A DNA stretch of 42,499 bases, taken from the NCBI GenBank assembly GCA_903928445.1, contig CAIYRB010000021.1:1-42499 (forward strand), written 5' to 3'. The notes under the pieces were generated by a model that saw only the letters and a program-made list of their open reading frames with translations, ran no database searches and had not been told where the DNA came from. Origin of the DNA: an uncultured Pseudomonadota bacterium. Its GTDB lineage: Bacteria; Bdellovibrionota_B; Oligoflexia; Oligoflexales; CAIYRB01. Position 1 is the stretch's first letter. Every line of letters starts with the position of its first letter. Position numbers and translations under genes: made by a program. Of this stretch, positions 1 to 8,295 are shown in pieces.

Positions 1-2
1 AC

Positions 3-212
3 CTCATATACCGCATGAAACGCCGGTTTGCGGATGGTACCCAAGCGATCTTGCTGTCACCTTCGGAGCAGCTCGAAAAAATTTGTGCCATGGTGCCTCC
101 TCCACGCGCCCATCAGCAACTTTATACGGGCGTCTTTTCCTCCCACAGCAAGTGGCGCAATTTGGTGGAGTATAGGAGAAACAAACGCACTTTTCCCTTT
201 AGGTTCGACTAG
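3..212 (+). pseudogene. IS91-family transposase, C-terminal fragment
   Basis: The frame is open from the window edge to a TAG at 210-212 (69 residues). It begins L-I-Y-R-M-K-R-R-F-A-D-G-T and continues through VPPPRAHQQLYTGVF to HSKWR. The order 'K-R-x-x-x-D-G-T ... P-P-P-R-x-H ... Y-x-G-V ... K-W-R' is the conserved late part of IS91-type (Y2) transposases. The catalytic HUH and tyrosine region would lie upstream of the window. Family members usually continue past this block, so this copy probably ends early and may be a relic; with the 5' part missing, an intact element cannot be excluded. No terminal sequence of the element was recognised in the following 100 bases. Recognition is from motif memory only. 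Confidence 0.6.
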
Positions 213-315
213 GTATGGGTCCGGATCTAGCCTTCAAAATGCCAGTGATGATTGAACGCCGGGCCCTACCCCGCGGCCTTGCCAAGCAGGGAGCCAACTG
301 GAAGAGCAACCGCCA

Positions 316-1092
316 TTAGAAAGTCCAGTTTGTTCGCAGCCCTACATAGGTGGTGTTGAGAAGCTCTTTACTGGCAGTGCCATCGACGCTTACCGAGTAG
401 GTTCGATATTTAAAGCCGCACATCGCATCAAAGGAGCTGTGGCCAAGGCCAAGGGCCGCGCCGAGGTCGACCTCCATGCGTGGGCCAATCGTTGAAACCC
501 TGGCCGCCGCTGCTGTAGCAGCGGCGGAGCCAGTCGCACCGGCGGCTTTTTGCTGCACCGTTCCGGTAGTCACATAGGTCACGTCGCCATACATCGAATT
601 TCGCCTGCCAACAGGCAGCTGTAAACCGAAGTTGCCACCGTAACCACTACCGACCAGGTCTATATAGTCCGCGGCACTCCCCGTCGCATCGATTTTACCG
701 GCGACCCGAGGCGGCGAAGTCACGGCCCAACTGGTACTTGAGACGACCAATCCAGCATAAAATGGACCGAGACGATAGCGCAGATCGATGTCCTGCCAGC
801 TCATAGCCATCGTGCTAGCCGTGTTCTTAAAGGCAATGGTCGAGCTTTCACGCGCAAATAGCATGCCGATCTGCCGGCTGGCGCCGCCATTGACACCAAA
901 TGCATAGCGCGTGGTGATCCCGGTATCATTGCTTTGCACCAACTCACTCTTAAAGATGGAGTAGCCTGCATCAATATCGAGGAAGAAGGTCGGATTAGAC
1001 ATGTCGAAATCAGACGCTGAAGCAGACCCTCCGAACATGGCGAGGCCTAAGGCCAGTAGCGCTTGAAAGTTCATCGTGTTTAATTGCCTCAT
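316..1092 (-). CDS. putative outer-membrane beta-barrel protein
   Basis: This is a 258-residue protein of no recognised family. Residues 1-26 look like a Sec signal peptide, with a hydrophobic core ALLALGLAMFGG and a predicted cut after A-S-A-S-A just before S-D-F. The rest alternates polar and hydrophobic residues, has many glycines, and ends in N-W-T-F. A terminal phenylalanine is typical of outer-membrane barrels recognised by BamA. A low-complexity Ala/Gly/Thr stretch in the second half could be an exposed loop. The frame can be opened further upstream to 1200, but that extension would overlap the preceding gene and bury the signal peptide. The ATG at 1092 has AAGG 12 bases upstream; the ATG at 1074 is an alternative. 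It lies 58 bases after the receiver/metallo-hydrolase gene on the same strand, so co-transcription is likely. Function unknown. Confidence 0.65.
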   Translation of the reverse strand: MRQLNTMNFQALLALGLAMFGGSASASDFDMSNPTFFLDIDAGYSIFKSELVQSNDTGITTRYAFGVNGGASRQIGMLFARESSTIAFKNTASTMAMSWQDIDLRYRLGPFYAGLVVSSTSWAVTSPPRVAGKIDATGSAADYIDLVGSGYGGNFGLQLPVGRRNSMYGDVTYVTTGTVQQKAAGATGSAAATAAAARVSTIGPRMEVDLGAALGLGHSSFDAMCGFKYRTYSVSVDGTASKELLNTTYVGLRTNWTF

Positions 1093-1150
1093 GGCACTCG
1101 CTACCTTTTCAGATACACATCGCCTGGTTCCAGTCTTCAAAACAGCAGAG

Positions 1151-2413
1151 TCAGCTAGCGATCTTAACAACCGTAGGCGCCTCTGAACGCTTGACCTCAA
1201 AGGTCTGACCTTCGCTCGGCGTCACGCAAATAACCGGAGCGCCACGGTCAGCGATCATCTTAGCTGCATCCTGGTGCTTGCGGTCGATGTCGTCGTCAGA
1301 CTGGCTCGGATCATGATGAAACAGATGCACGGAGTGAGCCTCTGCGCGTACCGCAAGCTCCACGACTTCGCTGACCCGCGAATGCCCCCAACCGACAAAG
1401 CGGGGATATTCGGCATCGGTGTAAGTGGTGTCGGTGATCAAAACATCCGTCCCATGGGCAAAGGCGGCGAGTCGCTCCATATACTCCTCCGACTCACGGG
1501 ACCCTTCGCGGTCAAACAATTCATTGTCGGTCACATAGCATACCGAGATGCCGTCAAACTCGACGCGGTAGCCGAGACAGAGGCCCGGATGCGATAGGGC
1601 CATCGTCGACACCTTGAGTCCCCGCCGTTCGAAGGAGCCGGTGCTCAGGCCGCGGATGGTCAGCTGCGCGGCAAACTCACGGCTGCTGATCGGGAAGTGA
1701 ATATCGCCCATCTGCGAGAACAACGCCGACTCAGCATCGACGTCGGTACTCCCCGGAGCATACATCTCGATGCGATTTCCCGCCTGATACAGCGGCGCAA
1801 AAAACGGCAAGGCATTGACGTGGTCCCAATGCGGATGCGACACCAGCAGCAAGGCTTCGAGGCGCTGCGATTTCGCCGCCGCCAGACTCCGCGACAACTC
1901 GTAGATTCCCGAACCAGCGTCGAAGATCACCAGACGACCGTCGGGAATCGATAGTGTCACGCACGGCGTGTTGCCACCGTAGCGCAGGCTGCGATGGCCG
2001 GTGACCGGCAAAGTGCCACGCACGCCCCAGTAGGTCAGCTTGACGACCCCATGCATGGTCTCGTCCACACGCCGGACCAGCTCGGCTGGGGTGATCGGTT
2101 TCGTTATATAGGCATTAGCACCAAGCCGCAAAGCGCGGTCGCGCTCCTGATCAAAACGCTTGCCAGAGAGGATAAAGATCTTCATCGAGACTAGCTGCGG
2201 ACTCAGGCGCAGGCGTCGGCACGCCTCGAGGCCGTCCACACCCGGCATCGCGATATCAAGCAAGACCCCATCCGGCGGATTCTGCGCGATCGCTTGCAGC
2301 CCTGGTTGCATCGCCGAAAAGGTACTGACCTCGTAGCCGGCTTGAACCAATATCTGCCGAGTGACCTCGAGTGTCGAGGCGTTGTCGTCGATAATGATGA
2401 TACGTTTAGCCAT
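1151..2413 (-). CDS. response regulator receiver fused to metallo-beta-lactamase-fold hydrolase
   Basis: 420 residues. Residues 1-120 form a receiver (REC) domain, with acidic pair D9/D10, phospho-acceptor D53 in L-L-D-I-A-M-P and conserved lysine K105 in I-T-K-P. From about residue 126 a metallo-beta-lactamase fold follows: Y-W-G-V-R-G-T, G-G-N-T-P-C-V, F-D-A-G-S-G, then the zinc motif H193-P-H195-W-D197-H198, and later histidines in A-L-S-H-P, W-G-H-S and H-L-F-H-H-D. This subgroup resembles PhnP/RNase Z-like hydrolases. There is no DNA-binding output domain, so phosphorylation by a histidine kinase probably gates hydrolysis of a phosphoester-type substrate, which the sequence does not identify. 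The ATG at 2413 has AAGG six bases upstream. No kinase gene is adjacent. Confidence 0.85.
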   Translation of the reverse strand: MAKRIIIIDDNASTLEVTRQILVQAGYEVSTFSAMQPGLQAIAQNPPDGVLLDIAMPGVDGLEACRRLRLSPQLVSMKIFILSGKRFDQERDRALRLGANAYITKPITPAELVRRVDETMHGVVKLTYWGVRGTLPVTGHRSLRYGGNTPCVTLSIPDGRLVIFDAGSGIYELSRSLAAAKSQRLEALLLVSHPHWDHVNALPFFAPLYQAGNRIEMYAPGSTDVDAESALFSQMGDIHFPISSREFAAQLTIRGLSTGSFERRGLKVSTMALSHPGLCLGYRVEFDGISVCYVTDNELFDREGSRESEEYMERLAAFAHGTDVLITDTTYTDAEYPRFVGWGHSRVSEVVELAVRAEAHSVHLFHHDPSQSDDDIDRKHQDAAKMIADRGAPVICVTPSEGQTFEVKRSEAPTVVKIAS

Positions 2414-2729
2414 GTTGACCTTTGCATACCCTAGACCTCTATTTGTCTCGGCAGATTCCTCGCGAAGCTAAAGTCCAAAGCTCAGACGAATCCCCATATA
2501 TTTAGCTAAATAACTATTTTTATTATGTTAAGACAACTTTTTTAGAAGTGCCCAAAGGAGCCTGCAAGTGCGCGCCAGATCCTTCCTCTGGCAGGTCGGA
2601 CAGCCTTTGCGACCAGATAGCGACTTCTCATCATCTAGCCAGCATGGCCCAAACTTAACCTTTGGCGACAAATGACGGAGAATAAACTAACGGCGATGGA
2701 TCAAGCACCTATTAGGCGAGGCCAAGACC
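2414..2729. other. divergent intergenic region with palindrome
   Basis: This gene-free stretch separates the divergent receiver/metallo-hydrolase and acyl-CoA dehydrogenase genes. The middle (about 2490-2545) is AT-rich and holds a perfect 14-base palindrome, TATTTAGCTAAATA, at 2499-2512, a candidate operator between the two promoters. A 6-bp hairpin (GCCAGA/TCTGGC) lies near 2576-2594. No convincing sigma-70 hexamer pair was found for either gene. Confidence 0.4.
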
Positions 2730-4466
2730 ATGAGCACCGACAAAAACGATTCAAGCTTTATGCGCTCGCTTTGCTTTGGCCGCATCGACGAAGAGCAGAT
2801 CTTTCCCTTTCCCGAGATGAAAGCGGAAGAAAAGGCCACCCTCAACCAGCTGCGCGACGCCTTTGCGACCTGGCTAAAAGGGCGCGACGCCGACTTTCGC
2901 GCCTGGGACGTCAGCGGCGAGATGCCGGCCGCGTTTCTCCAGGAGATGCGCGACATGGGGCTATTTAGTCTGGTCATCCCGGAGGAGCACGGCGGCCTCG
3001 GCTTTTCGTCCACGGCCTATTCGCGTACCCTGCAAGAGCTGGTGACCTATGACTCGTCTCTGACCATCACCGCCGGAGCGCACAGCTCGATCGGTATGCG
3101 CGGCCTGCTGCTGTTTGGCACCGACGCCCAAAAGGCCCGCTACTTTCCACGCCTAGCGACAGGCGAGATCATTGCGGCATTTTGTTTAACCGAGTCTGGC
3201 GCCGGCTCGGACGCCGCCGCACTCAAAACACGCGCTGTCAAAGACGGCAATGACTGGCTGCTGACGGGCGAAAAGATCTGGATCACCAACGGCGGCATCG
3301 CCGACTTCTTTACCGTGTTCGCCCGCACCGGCGGCGAGCAAGGACAGATGACGGCGTTTATCGTCACTCGCGACATGCCAGGCGTGAGCACCAGTCCACA
3401 CGAGGACAAAATGGGGCTGCGCGCGAGTTCGACGACGTCGGTGCGCTTTGACAACGTGCGGCTCACGCCTGAGCAGGTGCTCGGCGAGCCCGGCAAGGGC
3501 TTCAAGCTGGCGATGAAGATCCTCAACAGCGGCCGCACCGGACTCGGCGGAGGCTGCATCGGCATGATGAAAAAAGCCATCGCCCTCAGTTCGCGCCAGG
3601 CCCAGGACCGTCAACAATTTGGTAAGCCCATCGCCGAATATGGCCTGATCAAACAAAAACTCGGCCACATGGTGGTGGACTGCTACGCCGCCGAAGCGAC
3701 GGTGGCGATGGTCGCGGGACTGATCGACCGCGGTGTCGAAGACTACGCCGTCGAGGCTGCCATCAGCAAGGTGTTCGCCTCGGAGTGCCTCTGGCGCACC
3801 GCCGATGAGGCGCTGCAGGTCGCCGGCGGCAACGGCTATATGCGCGAGTTTCCCTACGAGCGCATGGTCCGCGATGCGCGCATCAACCGCATCTTCGAAG
3901 GCACCAACGAGATCCTCCGCCTGTTTATCGCCCTAACCGCCATGAACGAGGTCGGGCGCGAGCTCAAGGAAGTCAGCAAGACGATCGGCAACGTCCTGAA
4001 TGATCCGATCAAGGGCTTTGGGGTCTTGTCTGATTATGCTCGGCGCCGCGTCAACTACGCCACCGGATATGGCAAAGCGCTGTTTACCCTGGCGCATGCC
4101 GATTTAAAGCCCTTCACCACAGTCTTTGAGGCCTGCACCCGGCAACTTGCCGCGGCGGTGGACCGCATCCTACGTAAACACGGCAAGGATATCGTCAACA
4201 AGCAGTTTGCGACGCGCCGCTTGGCCGACATTATGATCGACCTGTTTGCTCTGGCCTCTGTCATCAGCCGGGTCAGTACTTCGCTACAGACCAAAGACGC
4301 CGCCGGATCCAAACAAGAAGTCGATATCTTGGCGGTCTTTTGTGGCCAGGTTTCCCGGCGCGTGCGCGGCAACTTCAATAAGATCGACGATAATGATGAT
4401 GAGTTGATCAAGAGCCTAGCCGACCACGCCTTTGCCCAAGGCGGGTACAGCTGGGACAACCTTTAA
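2730..4466 (+). CDS. acyl-CoA dehydrogenase, long (VLCAD/ACAD9-like) form
   Basis: 578-residue flavoenzyme predicted to catalyse the first, alpha-beta dehydrogenation step of fatty-acid beta-oxidation, passing electrons to an electron-transfer flavoprotein. The core shows the family order: helical N-terminal domain; the FAD-binding strand region C-L-T-E-S-G-A-G-S-D and W-I-T-N-G; then the C-terminal helical domain with Q-Q-F-G-K-P and G-G-N-G-Y-M-R-E. E390 in I-F-E-G-T-N-E-I is the expected catalytic base. At 578 residues it is about 190 longer than short/medium-chain enzymes. The additional C-terminal helical region matches very-long-chain (VLCAD/ACAD9) enzymes, which are homodimers associated with the inner membrane. 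GAGG lies eight bases before the ATG. It is monocistronic, with no beta-oxidation partner nearby. Confidence 0.9.
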   Translation: MSTDKNDSSFMRSLCFGRIDEEQIFPFPEMKAEEKATLNQLRDAFATWLKGRDADFRAWDVSGEMPAAFLQEMRDMGLFSLVIPEEHGGLGFSSTAYSRTLQELVTYDSSLTITAGAHSSIGMRGLLLFGTDAQKARYFPRLATGEIIAAFCLTESGAGSDAAALKTRAVKDGNDWLLTGEKIWITNGGIADFFTVFARTGGEQGQMTAFIVTRDMPGVSTSPHEDKMGLRASSTTSVRFDNVRLTPEQVLGEPGKGFKLAMKILNSGRTGLGGGCIGMMKKAIALSSRQAQDRQQFGKPIAEYGLIKQKLGHMVVDCYAAEATVAMVAGLIDRGVEDYAVEAAISKVFASECLWRTADEALQVAGGNGYMREFPYERMVRDARINRIFEGTNEILRLFIALTAMNEVGRELKEVSKTIGNVLNDPIKGFGVLSDYARRRVNYATGYGKALFTLAHADLKPFTTVFEACTRQLAAAVDRILRKHGKDIVNKQFATRRLADIMIDLFALASVISRVSTSLQTKDAAGSKQEVDILAVFCGQVSRRVRGNFNKIDDNDDELIKSLADHAFAQGGYSWDNL

Positions 4467-4844
4467 GCACTAGCGATTCTCAAGCACCTAACTTGACGCC
4501 AGATCTTTCGACGTCAGGAAGGCAAAACGCCACCGTCCGGCCGAGCCAACGGCCCTCAGCGCGGTCAATGGGAGGGGAGTCAGCAAATCCCCAAGCCGTC
4601 AACAAACAAATAGCGTTATTAAATGGTTAGAGAGGACCTACGCCGACAAAAAACTTTTCCATCTGCTCAATTTTTAGCCAATCCCGCGAAGCCAGCTGAC
4701 ACAAGACCTTCTAGCACCCGCCGGGGAACGTTACCCACAGTCGCTGTGGATAGATCGTTCCATTTGTAACCAAAAGAAGCTAGACAGCCTCGCCAACAAC
4801 TCGTACGATCGCCGCGCAAGCCGCCTTACCGACCGCCGCCTGCC
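4467..4844. other. intergenic region, no gene seen
   Basis: A 378-base gap between the convergent acyl-CoA dehydrogenase and small lipoprotein genes. It includes a weak hairpin after the dehydrogenase stop (TGACG ... CGTCA, no T-run), an AT-rich patch near 4600-4625, and two facing DnaA-box-like 9-mers, TTACCCACA at 4731 and TGTGGATAG at 4745, that also form a small hairpin. Neither 9-mer matches the consensus exactly. No supported coding sequence was found. Confidence 0.4.
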
Positions 4845-5324
4845 TCAGGGAGGCGTCGCCAGCTGACCATCGTCGCAGCTAGGCGCTGGGCGGCTTCCGG
4901 GACTTTCGTTCGGCGAAAGATAAAACCACGTCGTGGTTTTGCTTTCCCCTGAAACACAGCCGCCGCTAGCCCTTGCATGCGTGCAGGCCTGGCCAGCTGT
5001 AAACCGATTGCTGGGGTTGGCCTGTGCGCAACTTGTCTGCGCCGCGTCAGCGCTAAAAGCAGGCTGTGAGTAGTCAGTACAGCTAGTCACGCCACCCTGC
5101 CCGTCGACGGTTTGGCAACTCCCTGCCACTGCGGGCGCAGCGTCGGCTGGAACTGCGTTGTCCGTTCCGGTCGGAGCTTGAACCTTAGTTGGCTCATCGG
5201 TAATGGTCGGCACCCGTTGATTGAGCATGGCTGGGTCAGTCGTGGCTCCGTCCGTAGTGGCATTTTGGTGGCAAGCAAGGGCCATAAAAATCATCGGCGC
5301 CATCATCATCGCTTTAAAATTCAT
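4845..5324 (-). CDS. small cysteine-containing lipoprotein
   Basis: 159 residues with an N-terminal lipoprotein signal: a hydrophobic segment ending M-A-L-A-C18, after which lipidation is expected. The mature part starts with a Thr/Asp/Ala-rich, probably unstructured spacer (about 19-65). A compact C-terminal region follows with cysteines in G-S-C-Q-T-V, V-T-S-C-T-D-Y, T-S-C-A-Q-A, Q-A-C-T-H-A, G-G-C-V-S and P-S-C-D-D. Six cysteines suggest up to three disulfides, fitting a periplasmic or surface location. No known family was recognised. AGGAG stands seven bases before the ATG. It is transcribed away from the receiver-TPR gene, with a 208-base divergent promoter region between them. Confidence 0.7.
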   Translation of the reverse strand: MNFKAMMMAPMIFMALACHQNATTDGATTDPAMLNQRVPTITDEPTKVQAPTGTDNAVPADAAPAVAGSCQTVDGQGGVTSCTDYSQPAFSADAAQTSCAQANPSNRFTAGQACTHARASGGCVSGESKTTTWFYLSPNESPGSRPAPSCDDGQLATPP

Positions 5325-5532
5325 TGCTCACTCCTGGCTGTTAGGTCACTCCATGGTAAACTTATCGGACACTCTGAGCAAATCTTGAACCCGGCCGGTA
5401 TCTGCCTGAAGATACAACTAAATTCTCCCACTCAGGAGCCTGGCGGGAAACCACAGGGTGGGTCAAACGGCGCACTCAAGTTTCCCCAAGGGAAGACCGA
5501 GAAGTATTTAGCCCCCGAATATTGGAGCTTCC

Positions 5533-6777
5533 ATGGCTGACGACCAGCGCACATTGTCGGCGAAGTATAAAATCGCCACCCCTGCCTCACTGACTTCTAA
5601 CGACACCATCTTGATCATCGAAGATCAGACGGACCTGCGCCTCATCGTCGCGCACCAACTTCAAAAGCTCAACATCGGCCAGACTCGGCAAGCGACCAAC
5701 GGCTATGAAGCCATTGAGTTGATCCGCCAACAAAAGCTCACCATCAGTGCCTTTGTCTGCGATATGGACATGCCCGTCATGGGTGGCCTCGATTTCTTGA
5801 CGGAGCTACGCGAAGCCACCGACTTGGACCGGGCCCCGTTTTGCTTGACCATGGACAACGTCAGCAAAGAAAAGCTGATGCTGGCAGTCGAGAACGGCGT
5901 CGATGAGATTCTCGTCAAACCGTTTACCCTCGGCGACATCGCCCCCAAGCTACGCTCAGCGTTTGCCAAGTTCCACAATCCGGCCAACCCCGAAAAGGTC
6001 TACGAGCTGGCCAAATCCCAGGTGCGCGACGGTAATCTCGACGTGGCCGAGCGCATCTACAGAGACCTCGCGGCGGCCGCACCAAAAGCAGCCAGGCCAG
6101 TGGTCGGCATTGCCAGGATCGAGATCAAACGCCAGGCTCCAGAAAAGGCCCTGAAGCTCCTAGACGAGGCCGAAGCCAAAAACAAAAACTACGTCCACTT
6201 GTTTACTGAAAGAGCCGGAATCTATGCCGCGCAAAACAACTGGGACAAGGCGATCAACTGCTTCAAGCAAGCGATCACCCTGTCACCGCTCAATCCGTTT
6301 CGCTACAAGGATGCAGCCGATTTGTTGTTTAAAGTGAAACGCTACGACGAAGCCGCCGAGCTGCTCGAGTCCGCGATCAAGAACAACCTAAATTTTCCTG
6401 CTCTCTACCACTACCTAAGCCAAGCCAAATTCGCCAAACGCGACTATAAATCGGCGCAGAAATATATCCGCCAAGCCTTGGGCGGTGATCCAGAGAACGT
6501 CACCTACTTAAACCAGCTCGGCGTCTGCCTCAAAGAAACCGAGCAACCCGACGAAGCCCTCAAGGTCTACAACCAGGTTATCAAGCTCGATCCCGGCAAC
6601 ATCGAGGGTCTTTACAATAAGGCAATTTTGCAGAGCAGTAAGGGCGACCTCGAAGACGCCATCAAGCTACTCGACCGCATCGTTCGCAAATCGCCGGATT
6701 TTGCCCCGGCTAAGGCCAAACTCGAGCAACTGCAAAAAGAACTCGCGGATGCGAAGAAGACTCCCGGCGCTGCCTAA
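5533..6777 (+). CDS. receiver (REC) domain protein with TPR repeats
   Basis: 414 residues. A 20-residue lead is followed by a receiver domain (about 24-150) with acidic pair E30/D31, phospho-acceptor D77 (C-D-M-D-M-P) and lysine K129 (L-V-K-P-F). From about 155 to 400 come at least six tetratricopeptide repeats, for example the helices around W-D-K-A-I-N-C-F-K-Q-A and D-E-A-L-K-V-Y-N-Q-V. It has no enzymatic or DNA-binding output, so phosphorylation probably changes a TPR-mediated protein contact. Similar REC-TPR proteins are common in Bdellovibrio-like bacteria. GGAG lies five bases before the ATG. The last 111 bases of the gene reappear at 8335-8445, on the far side of the neighbouring ATPase gene. 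Confidence 0.85.
   Translation: MADDQRTLSAKYKIATPASLTSNDTILIIEDQTDLRLIVAHQLQKLNIGQTRQATNGYEAIELIRQQKLTISAFVCDMDMPVMGGLDFLTELREATDLDRAPFCLTMDNVSKEKLMLAVENGVDEILVKPFTLGDIAPKLRSAFAKFHNPANPEKVYELAKSQVRDGNLDVAERIYRDLAAAAPKAARPVVGIARIEIKRQAPEKALKLLDEAEAKNKNYVHLFTERAGIYAAQNNWDKAINCFKQAITLSPLNPFRYKDAADLLFKVKRYDEAAELLESAIKNNLNFPALYHYLSQAKFAKRDYKSAQKYIRQALGGDPENVTYLNQLGVCLKETEQPDEALKVYNQVIKLDPGNIEGLYNKAILQSSKGDLEDAIKLLDRIVRKSPDFAPAKAKLEQLQKELADAKKTPGAA
6667..6777 (+). repeat. direct repeat, copy 1 (3' end of receiver-TPR gene)
   Basis: The final 37 codons, including the TAA, of the receiver-TPR gene. They align without gaps to 8335-8445 with 13 mismatches over 111 bases (88% identity), counted by hand. 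About half of the changes are silent and the frame and stop are kept. Confidence 0.9.
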
Positions 6778-6781
6778 ATGC

Positions 6782-6798
6782 TGTCGGCTGGACCGACA
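6782..6798 (+). terminator. weak hairpin after receiver-TPR gene
   Basis: TGTCGG pairs with CCGACA across a 5-base loop, five bases after the stop codon. There is no T-run, so termination at this site is doubtful. Confidence 0.25.
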
Positions 6799-6841
6799 CC
6801 ACTCAGGGCGGACAAATACCTTATTAATAAAGGATGGTTAC

Positions 6842-6910
6842 ATAACTTATAGAAAGTTATTGTGAGTTTAACCTGAATGACCTATAAGACCTTAAACTAA
6901 TTTAAGGTCT
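6842..6910 (+). promoter_or_regulatory. promoter with overlapping inverted repeats upstream of AAA ATPase
   Basis: A good sigma-70-type promoter is visible: TTGTGA (6860-6865), 17-base spacer, TATAAG (6883-6888). Two perfect inverted repeats bracket it. ATAACTT/AAGTTAT (6842-6860, 5-base loop) sits just upstream of and touching the -35. AGACCTTAAA/TTTAAGGTCT (6887-6910, 4-base loop) covers the expected transcription start and ends eight bases before the ATG. The second repeat could act as an operator or, as RNA, as a hairpin over the ribosome-binding region (AAGG at 6904-6907). Confidence 0.55.
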
Positions 6911-6918
6911 CTATACCC

Positions 6919-8139
6919 ATGAATCCCCATAAAAATCCTTTCTCCCCGGGTGCCGGCACGCCGCCGCCAGAGCTCGCCGGCCGCGATGCCATCCTGACGC
7001 AGGCCGACCTGCTGCTGTCACGCGTCTTGGCCGGGCGATCAGAAAAAAGTTTCCTTGCCGTCGGACTGCGGGGCGTCGGCAAGACGGTCTTATTGAACGA
7101 TATGCAGCGCCGTGCTGAATCCGTCGGTTATCGCTCGCTGATCGTGGAGTGTCACGACGGAAAGTCGCTCGCAGCACTCCTTGCTCCTGGTATGCGACAG
7201 ATACTCTTTGCGCTTGATAGCATGGCGGCCGTCAGCGAGAAAACACGGCGAGGCCTCGCCGTGCTCAAAAGCTTCCTCTCTAGCTTGAAGGTCACCATCG
7301 CCGACATTGAATTCGGCATAAACCCCGAGCGCGGCACTGCAGATAGCGGCAACATAGAAATCGATTTGCCAGATTTATTTGTGGCGGTTGGGGAGGCGGC
7401 CAAGGACCGCAACGTCGGCATCGCTATCCTCATCGATGAACTCCAATATCTTGCACCCAATGAGTTCAGCGCGCTCATCATGGCCATGCACCGCATGGCC
7501 CAAAAGAGCCTGCCCATTGTGCTGTTCGGCGCGGGGCTTCCACAGATCCCGGCTCTTGCTGGAGATTCCAAGTCTTATGCCGAGCGACTCTTCGATTTCC
7601 CCGACGTGGGGCCGCTGTCTGACGCAGAGGCTCGCCGAGCCTTGGTCGAACCAGTAGGGAAGGCCGGTGTCAATTTCACCGAAGAATCTCTGGTCGAGAT
7701 CATCCGCATGACGGAAGGCTACCCATATTTCCTCCAGGAGTGGGGCTACCATTCCTGGAACGTAGCGCCCATGTCGCCCATCGATCTTACTAGTGTAAAG
7801 GCCGCAAACGAATTGGCTGTGGCGAGGCTCGATAAGGCTTTTTTCCGGGTGCGATACGATCGCCTGTCTGACCGGGAGCGGGAGTACATGCGGGCACTCG
7901 CTGAACTGGGACCGGGAGTCCATCGCTCAGGCGAGGTAGCCAAGGTGCTGCAGGGGAAAGTCAACGAGTTCGGAACTGTTAGGGACGGTCTTATTAAAAA
8001 GGGCATGATTTACAGCCGTGAATATGGATCGGTTGCGTTCACCGTGCCCCTCTTTGACCAGTTCATGCGTCGCACCATGCCTGATAAGCCGGTTCCCTGG
8101 AACCGCAAGAAGAAACACGCCCATCCAGCGAGGAAGTGA
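6919..8139 (+). CDS. stand-alone AAA/Orc1-Cdc6-like P-loop ATPase
   Basis: 406 residues. It begins with N-P-F-S-P-G-A-G and P-P-E-L-A-G-R-D, the signature lead of a widespread stand-alone ATP-binding protein family. Walker A is G49-L-R-G-V-G-K55-T56; Walker B is I-A-I-L-I-D173-E174-L. A sensor-like V-L-F-G-A-G-L-P follows, then a lid region and a C-terminal winged-helix-like part (about 315-395) containing L-S-D-R-E-R-E-Y and G-L-I-K-K-G-M-I. The basic tail (R-K-K-K-H-A-H-P-A-R-K) could bind nucleic acid. The cellular role of this family is not known to me; related genes often sit alone as accessory islets. It lies between two copies of the receiver-TPR gene end and has its own promoter with palindromes. 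The only SD-like match is AAGG in the hairpin upstream. Confidence 0.75.
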   Translation: MNPHKNPFSPGAGTPPPELAGRDAILTQADLLLSRVLAGRSEKSFLAVGLRGVGKTVLLNDMQRRAESVGYRSLIVECHDGKSLAALLAPGMRQILFALDSMAAVSEKTRRGLAVLKSFLSSLKVTIADIEFGINPERGTADSGNIEIDLPDLFVAVGEAAKDRNVGIAILIDELQYLAPNEFSALIMAMHRMAQKSLPIVLFGAGLPQIPALAGDSKSYAERLFDFPDVGPLSDAEARRALVEPVGKAGVNFTEESLVEIIRMTEGYPYFLQEWGYHSWNVAPMSPIDLTSVKAANELAVARLDKAFFRVRYDRLSDREREYMRALAELGPGVHRSGEVAKVLQGKVNEFGTVRDGLIKKGMIYSREYGSVAFTVPLFDQFMRRTMPDKPVPWNRKKKHAHPARK

Positions 8140-8295
8140 CACGAGCTGTTTACTCTCCGGCCTGTCGTCGAGGCCGACGGCGCGCAAGCAAGCCGCACCT
8201 CAGCAGGAGTCGTCGCGTCCGCGCGGTAGTCAACGTCTGCTCGCGCGGTCAACAGCAACCGGGCGTCCACTTTGGACTCTGGGGATAAGCGGGAA

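Noticed and set aside
4731-4753. Chromosomal replication origin.
   Set aside because: Only two imperfect boxes, and no dnaA, dnaN or other origin-linked gene nearby.
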